From: Roseivirga seohaensis
Lineage (GTDB): Bacteria; Bacteroidota; Bacteroidia; Cytophagales; Cyclobacteriaceae
Length of the DNA: 64,000 nt
Direction of reading: 5' to 3'
Assembly: GCF_001592945.1 (NCBI RefSeq)
Contig: NZ_LRPB01000045.1
Location: 62,001-126,000, forward strand
The translations under genes and the position numbers were made by a program. The notes under the pieces were generated by a model that was not told where the DNA came from, ran no database searches, and was given only the letters and a program-made list of their open reading frames with translations. Below are positions 18,371-27,373 of this stretch, piece after piece; the first letter of the stretch is position 1, and each line of letters starts with the position of its first letter.

Positions 18371-19219
18371 ATGCCTCAAAGCTACAAAAGGTATAATTTG
18401 AAGACACCACTTTCGTTTAGCGTTTTGCTCTGTTTTTTCATTTTTGCTTGCTCAACACCAGAGGTTTCAAACACGGTAACCTTAGAGGTAAAGCATATAG
18501 AATTACAAAGCCCCAATGACATCCTTCCGCTGAAAGATTCACTAGTGGCTCCCCTATTGTATTCTCACATCAAGGGCATAGATACACTTGATGTGATTGA
18601 GAAAAAGAATAAGTTTATTTCTGCAGTTCTGCCTGCGGTTTTAGTAGCAAAATATAGAATTGAACAAAACAGAAATAAGGTAAAGAACTTACTCAAAAAA
18701 GAAAACTGGAGCGAACAGGACAGTACTTTCTATAAGCAACTTTGCACAGATTTTGGTACTGATAACCAAACGGTATTACTGAACCGAATGGTAACCCACC
18801 CCAACAGTATTATTTTAGCACAAGCCATAATAGAAAGTGGCTGGGGAAGTTCAAGGGTTTTTCAAGAGGCCAATAACATGTTTGGAATCTGGTCATATAG
18901 CCCAAATGAACCCAGAATAGCAGCTAAGTTTCAAAGAGATGGAGAAACTATTTACTTGCGTAAATACGAAGATTTTGCAGATTCTATTGAAGATTATTTA
19001 AAGACAGTTGCAAGAGTGAATGCTTATCGTGAATTTAGAGCAGCAAGACTTGTTACTTCAGACCCATATAAACTAATTTCCCATCTGTCTCATTATTCTG
19101 AGAGGCGCGAAGAGTATGTAATAGAACTCTCTGCTATGATTCGGTTTAATGAACTAACCAAGTTCGATAATTATATAATCGATCCTTCTTACATCAATTT
19201 AAGCGGCAGTATTCAATGA
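18371..19219 (+). CDS. Glucosaminidase-domain (Bax-like) lipoprotein
   Basis: The 282-residue protein carries a lipoprotein signal (LSFSVLLCFFIFACS, lipobox FFIFAC). Its catalytic domain has the Glu of AQAIIESGWGSSRV and the conserved ANNMFGIW, as in the endo-beta-N-acetylglucosaminidase/Bax family that cuts peptidoglycan glycan strands. The start is uncertain: ATG 18371 gives an unusual polar leader, whereas TTG 18398 gives a standard signal (MKTPLSF). It overlaps the polysaccharide deacetylase gene by 4 bases (ATGA), so both enzymes are likely co-expressed at the cell envelope. Confidence 0.87.
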   Translation: MPQSYKRYNLKTPLSFSVLLCFFIFACSTPEVSNTVTLEVKHIELQSPNDILPLKDSLVAPLLYSHIKGIDTLDVIEKKNKFISAVLPAVLVAKYRIEQNRNKVKNLLKKENWSEQDSTFYKQLCTDFGTDNQTVLLNRMVTHPNSIILAQAIIESGWGSSRVFQEANNMFGIWSYSPNEPRIAAKFQRDGETIYLRKYEDFADSIEDYLKTVARVNAYREFRAARLVTSDPYKLISHLSHYSERREEYVIELSAMIRFNELTKFDNYIIDPSYINLSGSIQ

Positions 19220-20256
19220 AATACCTTTTAACCTCAGCCTTACTTTTAATAAACACCCTAAGCATTTTAGCACAAGCAAGCATTAAACACGAAGTTACTT
19301 CTTTGGTGTATCACAGGTTTGGTGACGACCGATTTCCATCTACAAATATTGCTACTGAAACTTTTGAAGAGCATTTAAAATTTTTAAAAGCCCAAGGTTA
19401 TACTTCTCTCACCATTTCCGAGGTGGTAGACGAAGTGAATGACAGCACAGCTGCGAAACGAAAGTTGGTAGCCATTACTATTGACGATGGTTACAAAAGT
19501 TTTTACGAAAATGGACTTCCATTACTCAAGAAATATGGTTTTAAAGCCACTCTGTTTGTAAACACTAAATCAATAGGTTATACCGATTACATGTCGTGGG
19601 AAGATATTCGCGAAGCACAAAAAGCAGGCGTTGAAATTGGAAACCACAGCCACAGCCATCCTTTCTTTTTAAGCGTTTCTGAACGAACACGAAATAGCTT
19701 TTTCAAAAGCGAAGTGCAGGAGAGTCAAAACCTGATGAAAACCAATCTCAACTTTACACCTAAAGTTTTTGCCTACCCTTATGGTGAACATGACGAAGAA
19801 ATGAAGATTGCATTATCTGAAATGGGCTTTAAAGGTGCTGTTGCCCAGAATTCTGGAGTAATAACTGAATATTCCGATGTGTTTCAGTTTCCGAGGTTTC
19901 CCATGTCGGAGTCTTACGGAGATGTAGATCAGTTTAAAGACAAGATGAAAATGAAAGGATTAGCGGTAACCAATGCCGAAGCCATTTCTACGGGTTATAG
20001 TGGCAGTACCGAAAAGCCTAAAATACTTATCGAATTTAAAGAGAATGGCCTTTTTGTGGAATCCATGCAATGCTTTGTGCAAGGCAGTAAATGCGCTAAA
20101 TCCATGAGAATTACGCGTGACGGAAATGTAGCTCTATCCATTCGTCCGCAAACAGATTTAAAAGCCCGAAGAACTTTATTCACCATTACCATTCCGGATT
20201 CTAATGGCAACTGGCATTGGTATAGTTTCTTGTGGGTCATTCCTGAAATTCAGTAA
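19216..20256 (+). CDS. Secreted polysaccharide deacetylase (CE4)
   Basis: The 346-residue protein has a signal peptide (residues 1-19, ending ILAQA) and a NodB-like domain: AITIDDGYKSF contains the catalytic/metal Asp pair, and EIGNHSHSHPF gives the metal-binding His pair. FAYPYGEHDEEM matches the third motif. A beta-rich C-terminal extension of about 90 residues follows. It removes N- or O-acetyl groups from glycans. Translational coupling to the upstream glucosaminidase suggests peptidoglycan or another wall glycan as substrate. Confidence 0.9.
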   Translation: MKYLLTSALLLINTLSILAQASIKHEVTSLVYHRFGDDRFPSTNIATETFEEHLKFLKAQGYTSLTISEVVDEVNDSTAAKRKLVAITIDDGYKSFYENGLPLLKKYGFKATLFVNTKSIGYTDYMSWEDIREAQKAGVEIGNHSHSHPFFLSVSERTRNSFFKSEVQESQNLMKTNLNFTPKVFAYPYGEHDEEMKIALSEMGFKGAVAQNSGVITEYSDVFQFPRFPMSESYGDVDQFKDKMKMKGLAVTNAEAISTGYSGSTEKPKILIEFKENGLFVESMQCFVQGSKCAKSMRITRDGNVALSIRPQTDLKARRTLFTITIPDSNGNWHWYSFLWVIPEIQ

Positions 20257-20327
20257 CTTAAGTAGCAAATCAAACTTTCGCTATGGGGTTTTAGTTCTAA
20301 TGTAAGGTGTTCCTAAACTATTGAATT

Positions 20328-20678
20328 ATGTTAACCAGAATATGTCCTAAACTTCCAATGCGCATGAAGAGCGTGACTCAGGATTTCTATATTTCAAAAT
20401 TGGGTTTTAACGAATTTGGAAATTATGAAGGCTACCTAATGGTAAAAAAGGATGATATTGAAATCCATTTTTTCGAGTTTAAGGAATTGGAGCCATCAGA
20501 AAATTACGGTCAGGTTTATATCCGAACCAATGATATTGATGGCCTTTATCAGTCTTTTGTAGACAACAACATTGAAATACATCCTGCAGGACATTTGCAA
20601 TTAAAACCTTGGGGACAAAAAGAGTTTGCCATCCTTGATCCTGACAACAATTTGCTCACTTTTGGTCAATCAATTTAG
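20328..20678 (+). CDS. VOC-family protein (glyoxalase/bleomycin-resistance type)
   Basis: The 116-residue single VOC domain begins with a typical ICPKLPMRMKSVTQDFYISKLGF strand-helix unit (seen as two halves, with FYISKLGF the diagnostic part) and ends with FAILDPDNNLLTFGQ, as in bleomycin-binding-type proteins. The family binds metals or planar drugs as dimers. No substrate can be assigned. It is followed by a convergent double-VOC gene. Confidence 0.82.
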   Translation: MLTRICPKLPMRMKSVTQDFYISKLGFNEFGNYEGYLMVKKDDIEIHFFEFKELEPSENYGQVYIRTNDIDGLYQSFVDNNIEIHPAGHLQLKPWGQKEFAILDPDNNLLTFGQSI

Positions 20679-20687
20679 GTTTTGTAG

Positions 20688-22031
20688 CTAATCATTGCCC
20701 AATGCCTCTAACAACTTTCCGTTTGCTGAATGTTCATTGAATTTATTAAACTCTAAAAAATAATTCCCCGGATCGAAGCCAACAAACCCTGAGTATTTAC
20801 CTTCTTTATCGTTAGAGATACTATTCTCCCTCAGCTCAAAAGCTTTATGACCTTGCACATAGTTAAACCAACCTTCTAGGTCGTTTACCATAAAGCCTAC
20901 GTTTACCGCTTTGTCCTTAGCATAAGAATGCATTCCCCTGCTCACATCTACCAAACCTATATAACTATCATCAGTAGTCCTATAAATCTTTGTCCATACC
21001 TGATCAGCGGCCAATTCAAAGCCCATTACATTTTCATAAAAATTCTGAAGTGGCAATAAGTCTTTGTAGTACAGCCAAGTAACTGAAGCATGAAAAGCCA
21101 AGGCTGTTTCATTATGTTTTGCTGAGGTCAATACATCATTGGTTTTAGCCAAATAAGGCACAAAGTTTTCATTCTCTTGGTGTTGTTTAAATAATTCAAA
21201 TTCAAGCAAATAACCTTCTGGATCAACGGCAACAAATCCATCGTGAGGACCTCCCTCCTTTGGTTTATAAGTATACTTTATCTCTACTTTTTTCTCTTGC
21301 AAATAATCATACCATTCAGCCAACTGACGGGTAAGAAAAGCCACTGCCACAGACTTGGGTTCATCAGCAGAGTGCATTCCCTTGGCGGCATCAACCAGCG
21401 TAAGATATGACGAGTTTGAAATCTTTAATAAGTTTGCGTTATCGCATTCGGCCATAAGCGCCAAACCCATTACTTCAGTATAAAATTCAGTGGCCTTTTT
21501 TAAATCTTTGTAATACAGAAATACATTACTGGCTTTTACGCCAAAATCAGAAAGTCTTTTGTAATCAGTATTGGAAGCAATTTTATTGTTAATTCCCTTT
21601 GCCGAGTAACCCAGTAAGCGTCCAAGTCTTCTGGCAATTTCTTGCCTTTCTGCTCCTTCATATAAACCCGATTTTTCTAGCTTTTCTCTGTCTTCCTTTA
21701 ATTGTATATAGGCATCATAGCTGTTGCCTTTATACAAAATGAGCACTTCTTTTCCTTCTGCTATTTCGCTATCAAATAAGTCAGTTTTTATCAGGTCAGC
21801 CTCTCGAACTAGCTTTACCCCATACTGATCGGCTATGGCTTTGGCCTTGGGCATAAACGCTTCCATATCCTCAATCGTCATCGGTTCGCTGAAAGCAATT
21901 TGCTTTGCACCACTATCGACCATTTCTGCAAATGCGGTTAAACTGCCCAATTCGCTACTCCATTTTTCGGGCTTATTACAGCCCATTAAGCAGTTTATTA
22001 TCAATATTATAGCTAATGACTTAATTCTCAT
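20688..22031 (-). CDS. Lipoprotein with two VOC domains
   Basis: The 447-residue protein starts at the ATG at 22031, which gives the lipoprotein signal MRIKSLAIILIINCLMGCNK. After a helical N-terminal part (about residues 20-145), two glyoxalase-like domains follow: NVFLYYKDLKKATEFYTEVMGL...GFVAVDPEGYLLEFE, and VTWLYYKDLLPLQNFYENVMGF...GFVGFDPGNYFLEF. It lies 7 bases downstream of the amidase gene, so they are probably co-transcribed. A surface-exposed VOC lipoprotein is unusual; the ligand is unknown. Confidence 0.8.
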   Translation of the reverse strand: MRIKSLAIILIINCLMGCNKPEKWSSELGSLTAFAEMVDSGAKQIAFSEPMTIEDMEAFMPKAKAIADQYGVKLVREADLIKTDLFDSEIAEGKEVLILYKGNSYDAYIQLKEDREKLEKSGLYEGAERQEIARRLGRLLGYSAKGINNKIASNTDYKRLSDFGVKASNVFLYYKDLKKATEFYTEVMGLALMAECDNANLLKISNSSYLTLVDAAKGMHSADEPKSVAVAFLTRQLAEWYDYLQEKKVEIKYTYKPKEGGPHDGFVAVDPEGYLLEFELFKQHQENENFVPYLAKTNDVLTSAKHNETALAFHASVTWLYYKDLLPLQNFYENVMGFELAADQVWTKIYRTTDDSYIGLVDVSRGMHSYAKDKAVNVGFMVNDLEGWFNYVQGHKAFELRENSISNDKEGKYSGFVGFDPGNYFLEFNKFNEHSANGKLLEALGND

Positions 22032-22038
22032 TTTAATA

Positions 22039-23700
22039 TTATTTAGAAAACAAAGGTGGATGCTTTTCGTCAAAATCCGTCACATTTTGATACGCTCTGG
22101 CCAAGCCTAAAATCACCCCCTCATCGTATAAATTCCCAATTAAGGTAACACTAGTAGGTCGATTTCTTTGGTCGAAACCTGTAGGAATTGTCACTACAGG
22201 GTGTCCCGTTAGGTTAGTAGTTAGCAATTGGCTACCGCGAGAAGTTTGCGAAATGATTACATCATATTGCATAAAAAGGGCATTTACTTCTTCAATCAAT
22301 TGTCTTCTCTGGCGGTTGGCCTGTAAGTATTCCACAGCGGGAATAAAGCGGGCTTGTCGTAACGAATTGGCCCTTGAGCCTCTTGTCTGCTCTACCATAA
22401 AATCTACTTCACCCGAGCGCACTAGATCATCGAAAAAGGCACCTGCTTCGGAACGCAAAATAATATCAAAAACATTGAAGGGATAATCTGAAGGAAGTTC
22501 GATGGCTGTGGGCGTAATTCCCATATCTTTAAATACAGCCAATGCCGACCTGATGTTATTTCCGGTAGCAGAAGAGTCTCGATCAATATCTCTTTTTAAA
22601 TAAGCTACTTTAAGCTCGCTTGGCTTTTTGGTTGAACGATTAAAAGGTGCTGTGTTGGTTGTAGGATCTTTCGGGTCCTTGCCATAAATGGCGTCAAATA
22701 CAATTTCGCAATCTTCAGCCGAACGACACATAGGGCCGATTTTATCCATCGACCAGCTTAAGCTCATTACGCCATAGCGGCTCACCCTTCCGTAAGTAGG
22801 TCGTAAACCGGTAATTCCGTTTCTAGACGAAGGTGAAGTAATCGACCCTAAAGTTTCTGTGCCTAAAGAAAAAGCCACTAAACCTGCTGCAGTGGCCGAA
22901 CCTGGCCCCGCAGACGATCCGCTTGCTCCTTGGCTTAAGTCCCAAGGGTTTTTGGTTTTTCCTCCAAACCAAACATCTCCCCTGGCCAATGAACCCGACA
23001 CCAGTTTTGCAATTAGCACCGCTCCTTGGGCTTCTAGTTGTTTAACTACGCTAGAAGTGTAATCGATCATTTGATGCTCATAAGGAGCCGCTCCCCAAGT
23101 GGTTGGATAACCTTCAACAGCCATCAAGTCTTTCACACCATAAGGAATGCCATGCAACATTCCTTTGTAGTTTCCTGCCGCAATTTCCTGATCTGCTTTT
23201 TTGGCTTGGGCCATTCCCAATTCTTCCGTTAGGTTGATTACGCTTTGAAGCTGGCCATCATAGCGCTTAATTCGGTCGATGTAGAGTTTGGTAAGTTCTA
23301 CGGAAGTAATCTTTCTATTCTTTAACAGCGAAGCCAATTGCGGAATACTATAAAAGGCCATTTCCTCTTTATTGACAGGCAATTCTACGTTATCAGGAAT
23401 AACAAATGGAGCGTTTACTTGAGCTTTTGGAATTTCAAAACCTGCAGGGTGCGGATCGAAAGTCATGGCAGGGAAAGTTTCGTTATGGGTTTCGTACTTC
23501 CTCAAGGTGTCATAGCCGCGCTTATTTCTACCCAAATACTGATACATGGTATCGATGGCATCTTTCCCGAAATTCATACCCATTAGCTTCTGCCCGCTTC
23601 GAATGTCCCTTTTTGTAAAACCATATTCATTGGTTTTACAGGCAGTGGAAAAGGCCAGAACAAAGCAGGTGGCCAAGATGATCGAGAATTGCTTATTCAT
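22039..23700 (-). CDS. Amidase-signature family lipoprotein
   Basis: The 553-residue protein starts at ATG 23700, giving the lipoprotein signal MNKQFSIILATCFVLAFSTAC. The amidase-signature triad is present: Lys in GIPYGVKDLMAVEG, cis-Ser in GASGSSAGPGSATAAG, and the nucleophilic Ser in LGTETLGSITSPSSRNG. Such enzymes hydrolyse carboxamides, here at the periplasmic or outer surface. It is the first gene of a probable two-gene unit with the double-VOC lipoprotein. Confidence 0.9.
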   Translation of the reverse strand: MNKQFSIILATCFVLAFSTACKTNEYGFTKRDIRSGQKLMGMNFGKDAIDTMYQYLGRNKRGYDTLRKYETHNETFPAMTFDPHPAGFEIPKAQVNAPFVIPDNVELPVNKEEMAFYSIPQLASLLKNRKITSVELTKLYIDRIKRYDGQLQSVINLTEELGMAQAKKADQEIAAGNYKGMLHGIPYGVKDLMAVEGYPTTWGAAPYEHQMIDYTSSVVKQLEAQGAVLIAKLVSGSLARGDVWFGGKTKNPWDLSQGASGSSAGPGSATAAGLVAFSLGTETLGSITSPSSRNGITGLRPTYGRVSRYGVMSLSWSMDKIGPMCRSAEDCEIVFDAIYGKDPKDPTTNTAPFNRSTKKPSELKVAYLKRDIDRDSSATGNNIRSALAVFKDMGITPTAIELPSDYPFNVFDIILRSEAGAFFDDLVRSGEVDFMVEQTRGSRANSLRQARFIPAVEYLQANRQRRQLIEEVNALFMQYDVIISQTSRGSQLLTTNLTGHPVVTIPTGFDQRNRPTSVTLIGNLYDEGVILGLARAYQNVTDFDEKHPPLFSK

Positions 23701-23861
23701 AATATTTAGGTTAGAGGTTTTGTAATTGAATGTACAAGATGAAAGCTCAATAAAAAGTAAAAATAGGACGAGACACATTTTGCACGTTATTACAATAACC
23801 GAAATTCGGCAGTGATTTATAAGAGCAATTTACATCAGTGGAAAATATTATTTGGTGCACT

Positions 23862-23885
23862 ATGTTCTCGCTATCAATAGAACAT
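23862..23885. promoter_or_regulatory. Inverted repeat upstream of the amidase gene
   Basis: ATGTTCT (23862-23868) and AGAACAT (23879-23885) form a perfect 7-base inverted repeat with a 10-base spacer, about 160 bases upstream of the amidase start in a 294-base spacer that otherwise shows only the permease terminator. It has the size of a dimeric operator; no regulator gene adjoins. Confidence 0.35.
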
Positions 23886-23932
23886 TTTTAATGTGAACAA
23901 CGGAAACTGATCAATTCAACCTTTACTTATAT

Positions 23933-23969
23933 AAAAAAATAATGGACTTCTCTTTCCGGGAAGTCCATT
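23933..23969 (-). terminator. Rho-independent terminator
   Basis: On the minus strand AATGGACTTC (23969-23960) pairs perfectly with GAAGTCCATT (23950-23941) and is followed by ATTTTTTTAT. It ends the PadR-permease operon. Confidence 0.88.
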
Positions 23970-23994
23970 GTAGTCATAAATACATCTGTCTTGA

Positions 23995-26679
23995 TTATTC
24001 CGTTCTCAAAGCCTTTACCGGGTTCGATTTGGCTGCTCTAATGGCATGATAACTAATTACCAGTGTGGTTAAGGCAAAAGCCAAAATGCCGCTTAGTAAA
24101 AACATGTCCACTCCTATATTGATTTGGTAGGCAAAGTCTTTAAGCCAATTGCTCATTAAATACCAGGTAAGCGGCACCGACAATACAATAGCGATAATCA
24201 GCTGCCAAGAGAAATCACTGAACAACATAGCAAATATTTTAATGGGTGAAGCGCCCAAGATTTTCCGGATTCCAATCTCTTTTACTTTCGTATTCACAAT
24301 CAGAATAGTAAGGCCCAATAGCCCAATGCTGGCAATCAGTATACTTAAAACTGTAGCAATACCTACAATTTTATTTACCCTTGCTTCATCCTGATACATC
24401 AGACGCAACTTTTCATCTATGAAATCGAACCTCAATTCTTCGTTAGGGAAAGTGGAAGCCCAAGCTTGATCTAAGATAGATTTCACTTCCAAAAGGCTTG
24501 CTCCATTATACTTGAAAACCAATTTTGGAGTAGGCGAATCAGAGATACTAACATCGTTAATGCCAGAGAATATGAGTTGATCGTTTTGCGTAATCACCAA
24601 GGGTCTCACTGAACTATGCAGCGACTCAAAATTGAAATCTTCGGTAACGCCAATTATGGTGTGATTACCGAATTCTTCACCGGGTATTTTCTTTCCAATG
24701 GGTTCGGTTAAACCGAAATAGTCAACTGCCGCTTGATTAAGAATAACAGACTCTCTCTTGTCTAAATCCAGCGCAGGGTCAAAGTCTCTGCCTTCTTTTA
24801 TTTGTATGTCAAAGCTGGAAATATAATAAGGGTCTACCACTAGCAAATTGAACTGCTTAAAGGCATCATTTTTATCATTAAAACCCACTTTCATCCATCC
24901 ATTCGAACCAAAAATATGGCTTCCCATGGCTACATCCGATACATCAGGGTTGGCCTCCAACTTAGTTTTCAATAACTGACCATTCTTAAAACCTGATGTA
25001 AAATTATCGCCTAACCCCTGCCCCTCAGGATCTGGATATAAAGCCACCGACACCATGGCCTCACGGTTAAAGCCCAAATCTTCGTTCTGAATATAATTGA
25101 GCTGTTTTTTCATAATCAAAGTACTCGAAATCAGAAATACCGTGAGCAATAGCTGAAAAACCAAAAGTGATTTACGCAAAACGTTTTTTCCGCCCATGCT
25201 AGATTGACCACCCCTCAGTACATTGGTTAATTTAAGACTGGAAAGCACCAAAGCAGGATAAGCGCCCGTAGCCAAACCAATGCCCAAAGCCATTACAAAA
25301 TACACCCAAAGCGACTCGAAATCAAAGGGCATTACCAAATTTGTATTGGCCAAATTGTTGAAAAACGGCAAGAGCAAATAGGCCACCACCAATCCAATCG
25401 TCATGGCAATAAAAGTAATTAGAACACTTTCTGATAAATACTGCCAAACCAAACCTGATTTCTGTGCGCCCACTACTTTTCTTACCCCAACTTCTTTGGC
25501 GCGCTTCATAGACTGCCCCATAGAAAGCGTGGTGTAGTTAATGCAAGCAATAAGTAGCACTAACAAGCCAATGGCTCCGAGTACATACACATATTTAGGA
25601 TTACCCACGGGCATATTTCCCAAAGGGAAGTCAGGGTTTAAGTGGATGTCGGTGAGGGCTTGCAAGCCCAAAGTATATTCGCCTTCTTCCATCCTATCAC
25701 CCAATACCGTTTTTATCATTGCAGGAAGTTTTTCTTCAACCGCTTTCAATGTAGAATTCTCTTTTACTAGCACAAATGTCTCTGGCGAAACATGAAACCA
25801 AGCTTGTAAAGCCCGTTTTTCGTACAGTAGCTCATCATTTGCATTCGAGATCATCATGTCAAAACTAAAGCCTGTATTCTTGGGCAAGTCTTGCATAATG
25901 GCCGACACATTGAATATTCTATTTTCTCCATTCATGAGTATGGAAATTGGTTCACCAATGGGCGTTTTGTTGCCAAAATACTTGGTCGCATAAGCCTCGC
26001 TAATTACGATGGAAGTTCTATCTGCCAATGGCTTTTCCTGATTTCCCATAACAATAGGAAATGTAAACATCTCGAAGAATTCCGGACTGGCTATGGCAAT
26101 AGGCTCGTTGATTCTTGCGCCTTCTTCGCCTACCAAAAAGTTATTGCGGTTGTATTGCACCACTATTTCTATATCGGGAATGTGATCTTCCAGCGCCTTT
26201 TCTAAAGGAAGTGGCGAGTTGGTGTAAAAAAACTGTTGGTCGCCACCGTAATCTTCTAAAGTCCAGGTGCGGTAAATTCTATCTCCTTTTTCATGAAATT
26301 GATCGAAGCTGAGTTCTCGCTTTACATAAAGTGAAATAAGCAAAAAGCAAGCAATGCCAATTGAGATTCCAGTTACATTTAAAAGGGTATTTACCTTCTG
26401 CCGCCAAAGTACCCTTGCGGCAATTTTAAAGTTGTTGCGTGTCATTGTTACAATATTTGAGTTGAACCTTGTTGTTTTCTTGATATTGGACCATTTAAAA
26501 AAGCGCAGCACATTCCAGGCATAGCGCCAATTGGCACTTCGTTTTCCATGCACCCGATAGTTGACATGATAGATTTCTTCTAGGTCACCACTGATTTCTT
26601 CCAGAAATTCTTCCTTGCAGAAGAAAGTGAGGAAGCGAAACACCCAGCGTGGTGGCCTTATGAATTGTTGTTCTTTCAT
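23995..26679 (-). CDS. FtsX-like ABC transporter permease with N-terminal prefix domain
   Basis: The 894-residue membrane protein has a short soluble prefix starting FIRPPRWVFRFLTFFC, with EISGDLEEIYHVNY, then a MacB/FtsX arrangement: one helix, a large periplasmic domain, three helices, a second helix-periplasmic domain-three helices repeat, and the C-terminal FtsX block (VKEIGIRKILGASPIKIF). Such permeases work with an ABC ATPase, which is not encoded here. Its start overlaps the PadR stop codon (TAATG), so they are translationally coupled. The paralogue is at 37189. Confidence 0.9.
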   Translation of the reverse strand: MKEQQFIRPPRWVFRFLTFFCKEEFLEEISGDLEEIYHVNYRVHGKRSANWRYAWNVLRFFKWSNIKKTTRFNSNIVTMTRNNFKIAARVLWRQKVNTLLNVTGISIGIACFLLISLYVKRELSFDQFHEKGDRIYRTWTLEDYGGDQQFFYTNSPLPLEKALEDHIPDIEIVVQYNRNNFLVGEEGARINEPIAIASPEFFEMFTFPIVMGNQEKPLADRTSIVISEAYATKYFGNKTPIGEPISILMNGENRIFNVSAIMQDLPKNTGFSFDMMISNANDELLYEKRALQAWFHVSPETFVLVKENSTLKAVEEKLPAMIKTVLGDRMEEGEYTLGLQALTDIHLNPDFPLGNMPVGNPKYVYVLGAIGLLVLLIACINYTTLSMGQSMKRAKEVGVRKVVGAQKSGLVWQYLSESVLITFIAMTIGLVVAYLLLPFFNNLANTNLVMPFDFESLWVYFVMALGIGLATGAYPALVLSSLKLTNVLRGGQSSMGGKNVLRKSLLVFQLLLTVFLISSTLIMKKQLNYIQNEDLGFNREAMVSVALYPDPEGQGLGDNFTSGFKNGQLLKTKLEANPDVSDVAMGSHIFGSNGWMKVGFNDKNDAFKQFNLLVVDPYYISSFDIQIKEGRDFDPALDLDKRESVILNQAAVDYFGLTEPIGKKIPGEEFGNHTIIGVTEDFNFESLHSSVRPLVITQNDQLIFSGINDVSISDSPTPKLVFKYNGASLLEVKSILDQAWASTFPNEELRFDFIDEKLRLMYQDEARVNKIVGIATVLSILIASIGLLGLTILIVNTKVKEIGIRKILGASPIKIFAMLFSDFSWQLIIAIVLSVPLTWYLMSNWLKDFAYQINIGVDMFLLSGILAFALTTLVISYHAIRAAKSNPVKALRTE

Positions 26680-27008
26680 TAACTGCTGAATGAGATGTTG
26701 GGAATGCGGTTGTACAAGCTCATGCGCTGTTCTTGCACTTCGTCCAATGCCTTTTTACCAAAGGCAGTGAGTTCGAAAATGCGCTTTCTGCGGCCTCCCC
26801 TTTCATTAGTAGACCCGCCCATTTCAGATTTAACAAAACCCTTTTCATCTAACCGCCTTAAGGCAGAATGAATGGCACTGATATTTACCGATCGACCTGT
26901 CTCTTTGGCAATCTCATCCATAATGCCTACCCCATAGGCTTCTGGATAAAGGGCGCCTACGGTAAGCAGCACCAGTTCTTCAAATTCTCCGAGGTATGTT
27001 CCTTTCAT
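26679..27008 (-). CDS. PadR-family transcriptional regulator
   Basis: The 109-residue winged-helix repressor has the PadR pattern LGEFEELVLLTVGAL, HSALRRLDEKGFV and GGRRKRIFELTAFGKKAL. It probably controls its own operon with the downstream FtsX-type permease, with which it shares a TAATG stop-start overlap. The ligand or signal is unknown. A second PadR-permease pair at 37189-40133 has the same layout. Confidence 0.9.
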   Translation of the reverse strand: MKGTYLGEFEELVLLTVGALYPEAYGVGIMDEIAKETGRSVNISAIHSALRRLDEKGFVKSEMGGSTNERGGRRKRIFELTAFGKKALDEVQEQRMSLYNRIPNISFSS

Positions 27009-27139
27009 GTGTATGGCTACGATTTGATTACTTACACAAATATAAAAGAAATATATCTTTCACTTATGTACAACTAATTAATATTGATACTGTAGTGAAC
27101 TGTGGAATGGGTGTATTGGAATGTGAGGAAAAGTATTTA

Positions 27140-27190
27140 AGTGTGGAAGTATTGAGGTGTTGAGGTGTTGGAGTGTGGATGTATTGAAGT
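27140..27190. repeat. Imperfect short tandem repeat
   Basis: A 19-base unit at 27140-27158 recurs at 27172-27190 with two differences, and the DNA between carries repeats of GTGTTGAG. This purine/GT-biased tract is non-coding and lies in the 365-base spacer between the PadR gene and the SatD block, left of the broken gene end at 27264. Confidence 0.5.
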
Positions 27191-27263
27191 CGAAACCTTT
27201 GATAATTGCTTTTTGGTATTTGTTGTTTAGAAATGGACAGCCCTAATATTGCTACTACCCTAG

Positions 27264-27350
27264 TTGTCTTATTTGATTATGCTCTTCAGTATAGGCACAC
27301 TTTTAATAATTATTGGCGCAGTCGTTTTAGCGAGAAGGAAAAGAGCTTAG
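27264..27350 (+). pseudogene. Broken 3' end of a membrane-protein gene, copy 1
   Basis: The open frame encodes LSYLIMLFSIGTLLIIIGA and then VVLARRKRA followed by TAG, that is, a single C-terminal membrane helix with a basic tail. It is preceded in frame by a TAG at 27261 and has no start codon, so it is a remnant. Bases 27270-27319 are identical to 28985-29034; after that the copies differ mostly at third codon positions. The intact gene is not in the window. Confidence 0.7.
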
Positions 27351-27373
27351 ATGGTCAAAAACAATAGAAGCGA

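Noticed and set aside
25891-26205. A 104-codon plus-strand frame inside the first permease gene
   Set aside because: It is antisense to a conserved membrane-protein gene and has no supporting features.
27140-27190. Possible CRISPR-like repeat
   Set aside because: Only two imperfect units without spacers of uniform length, and no cas genes.
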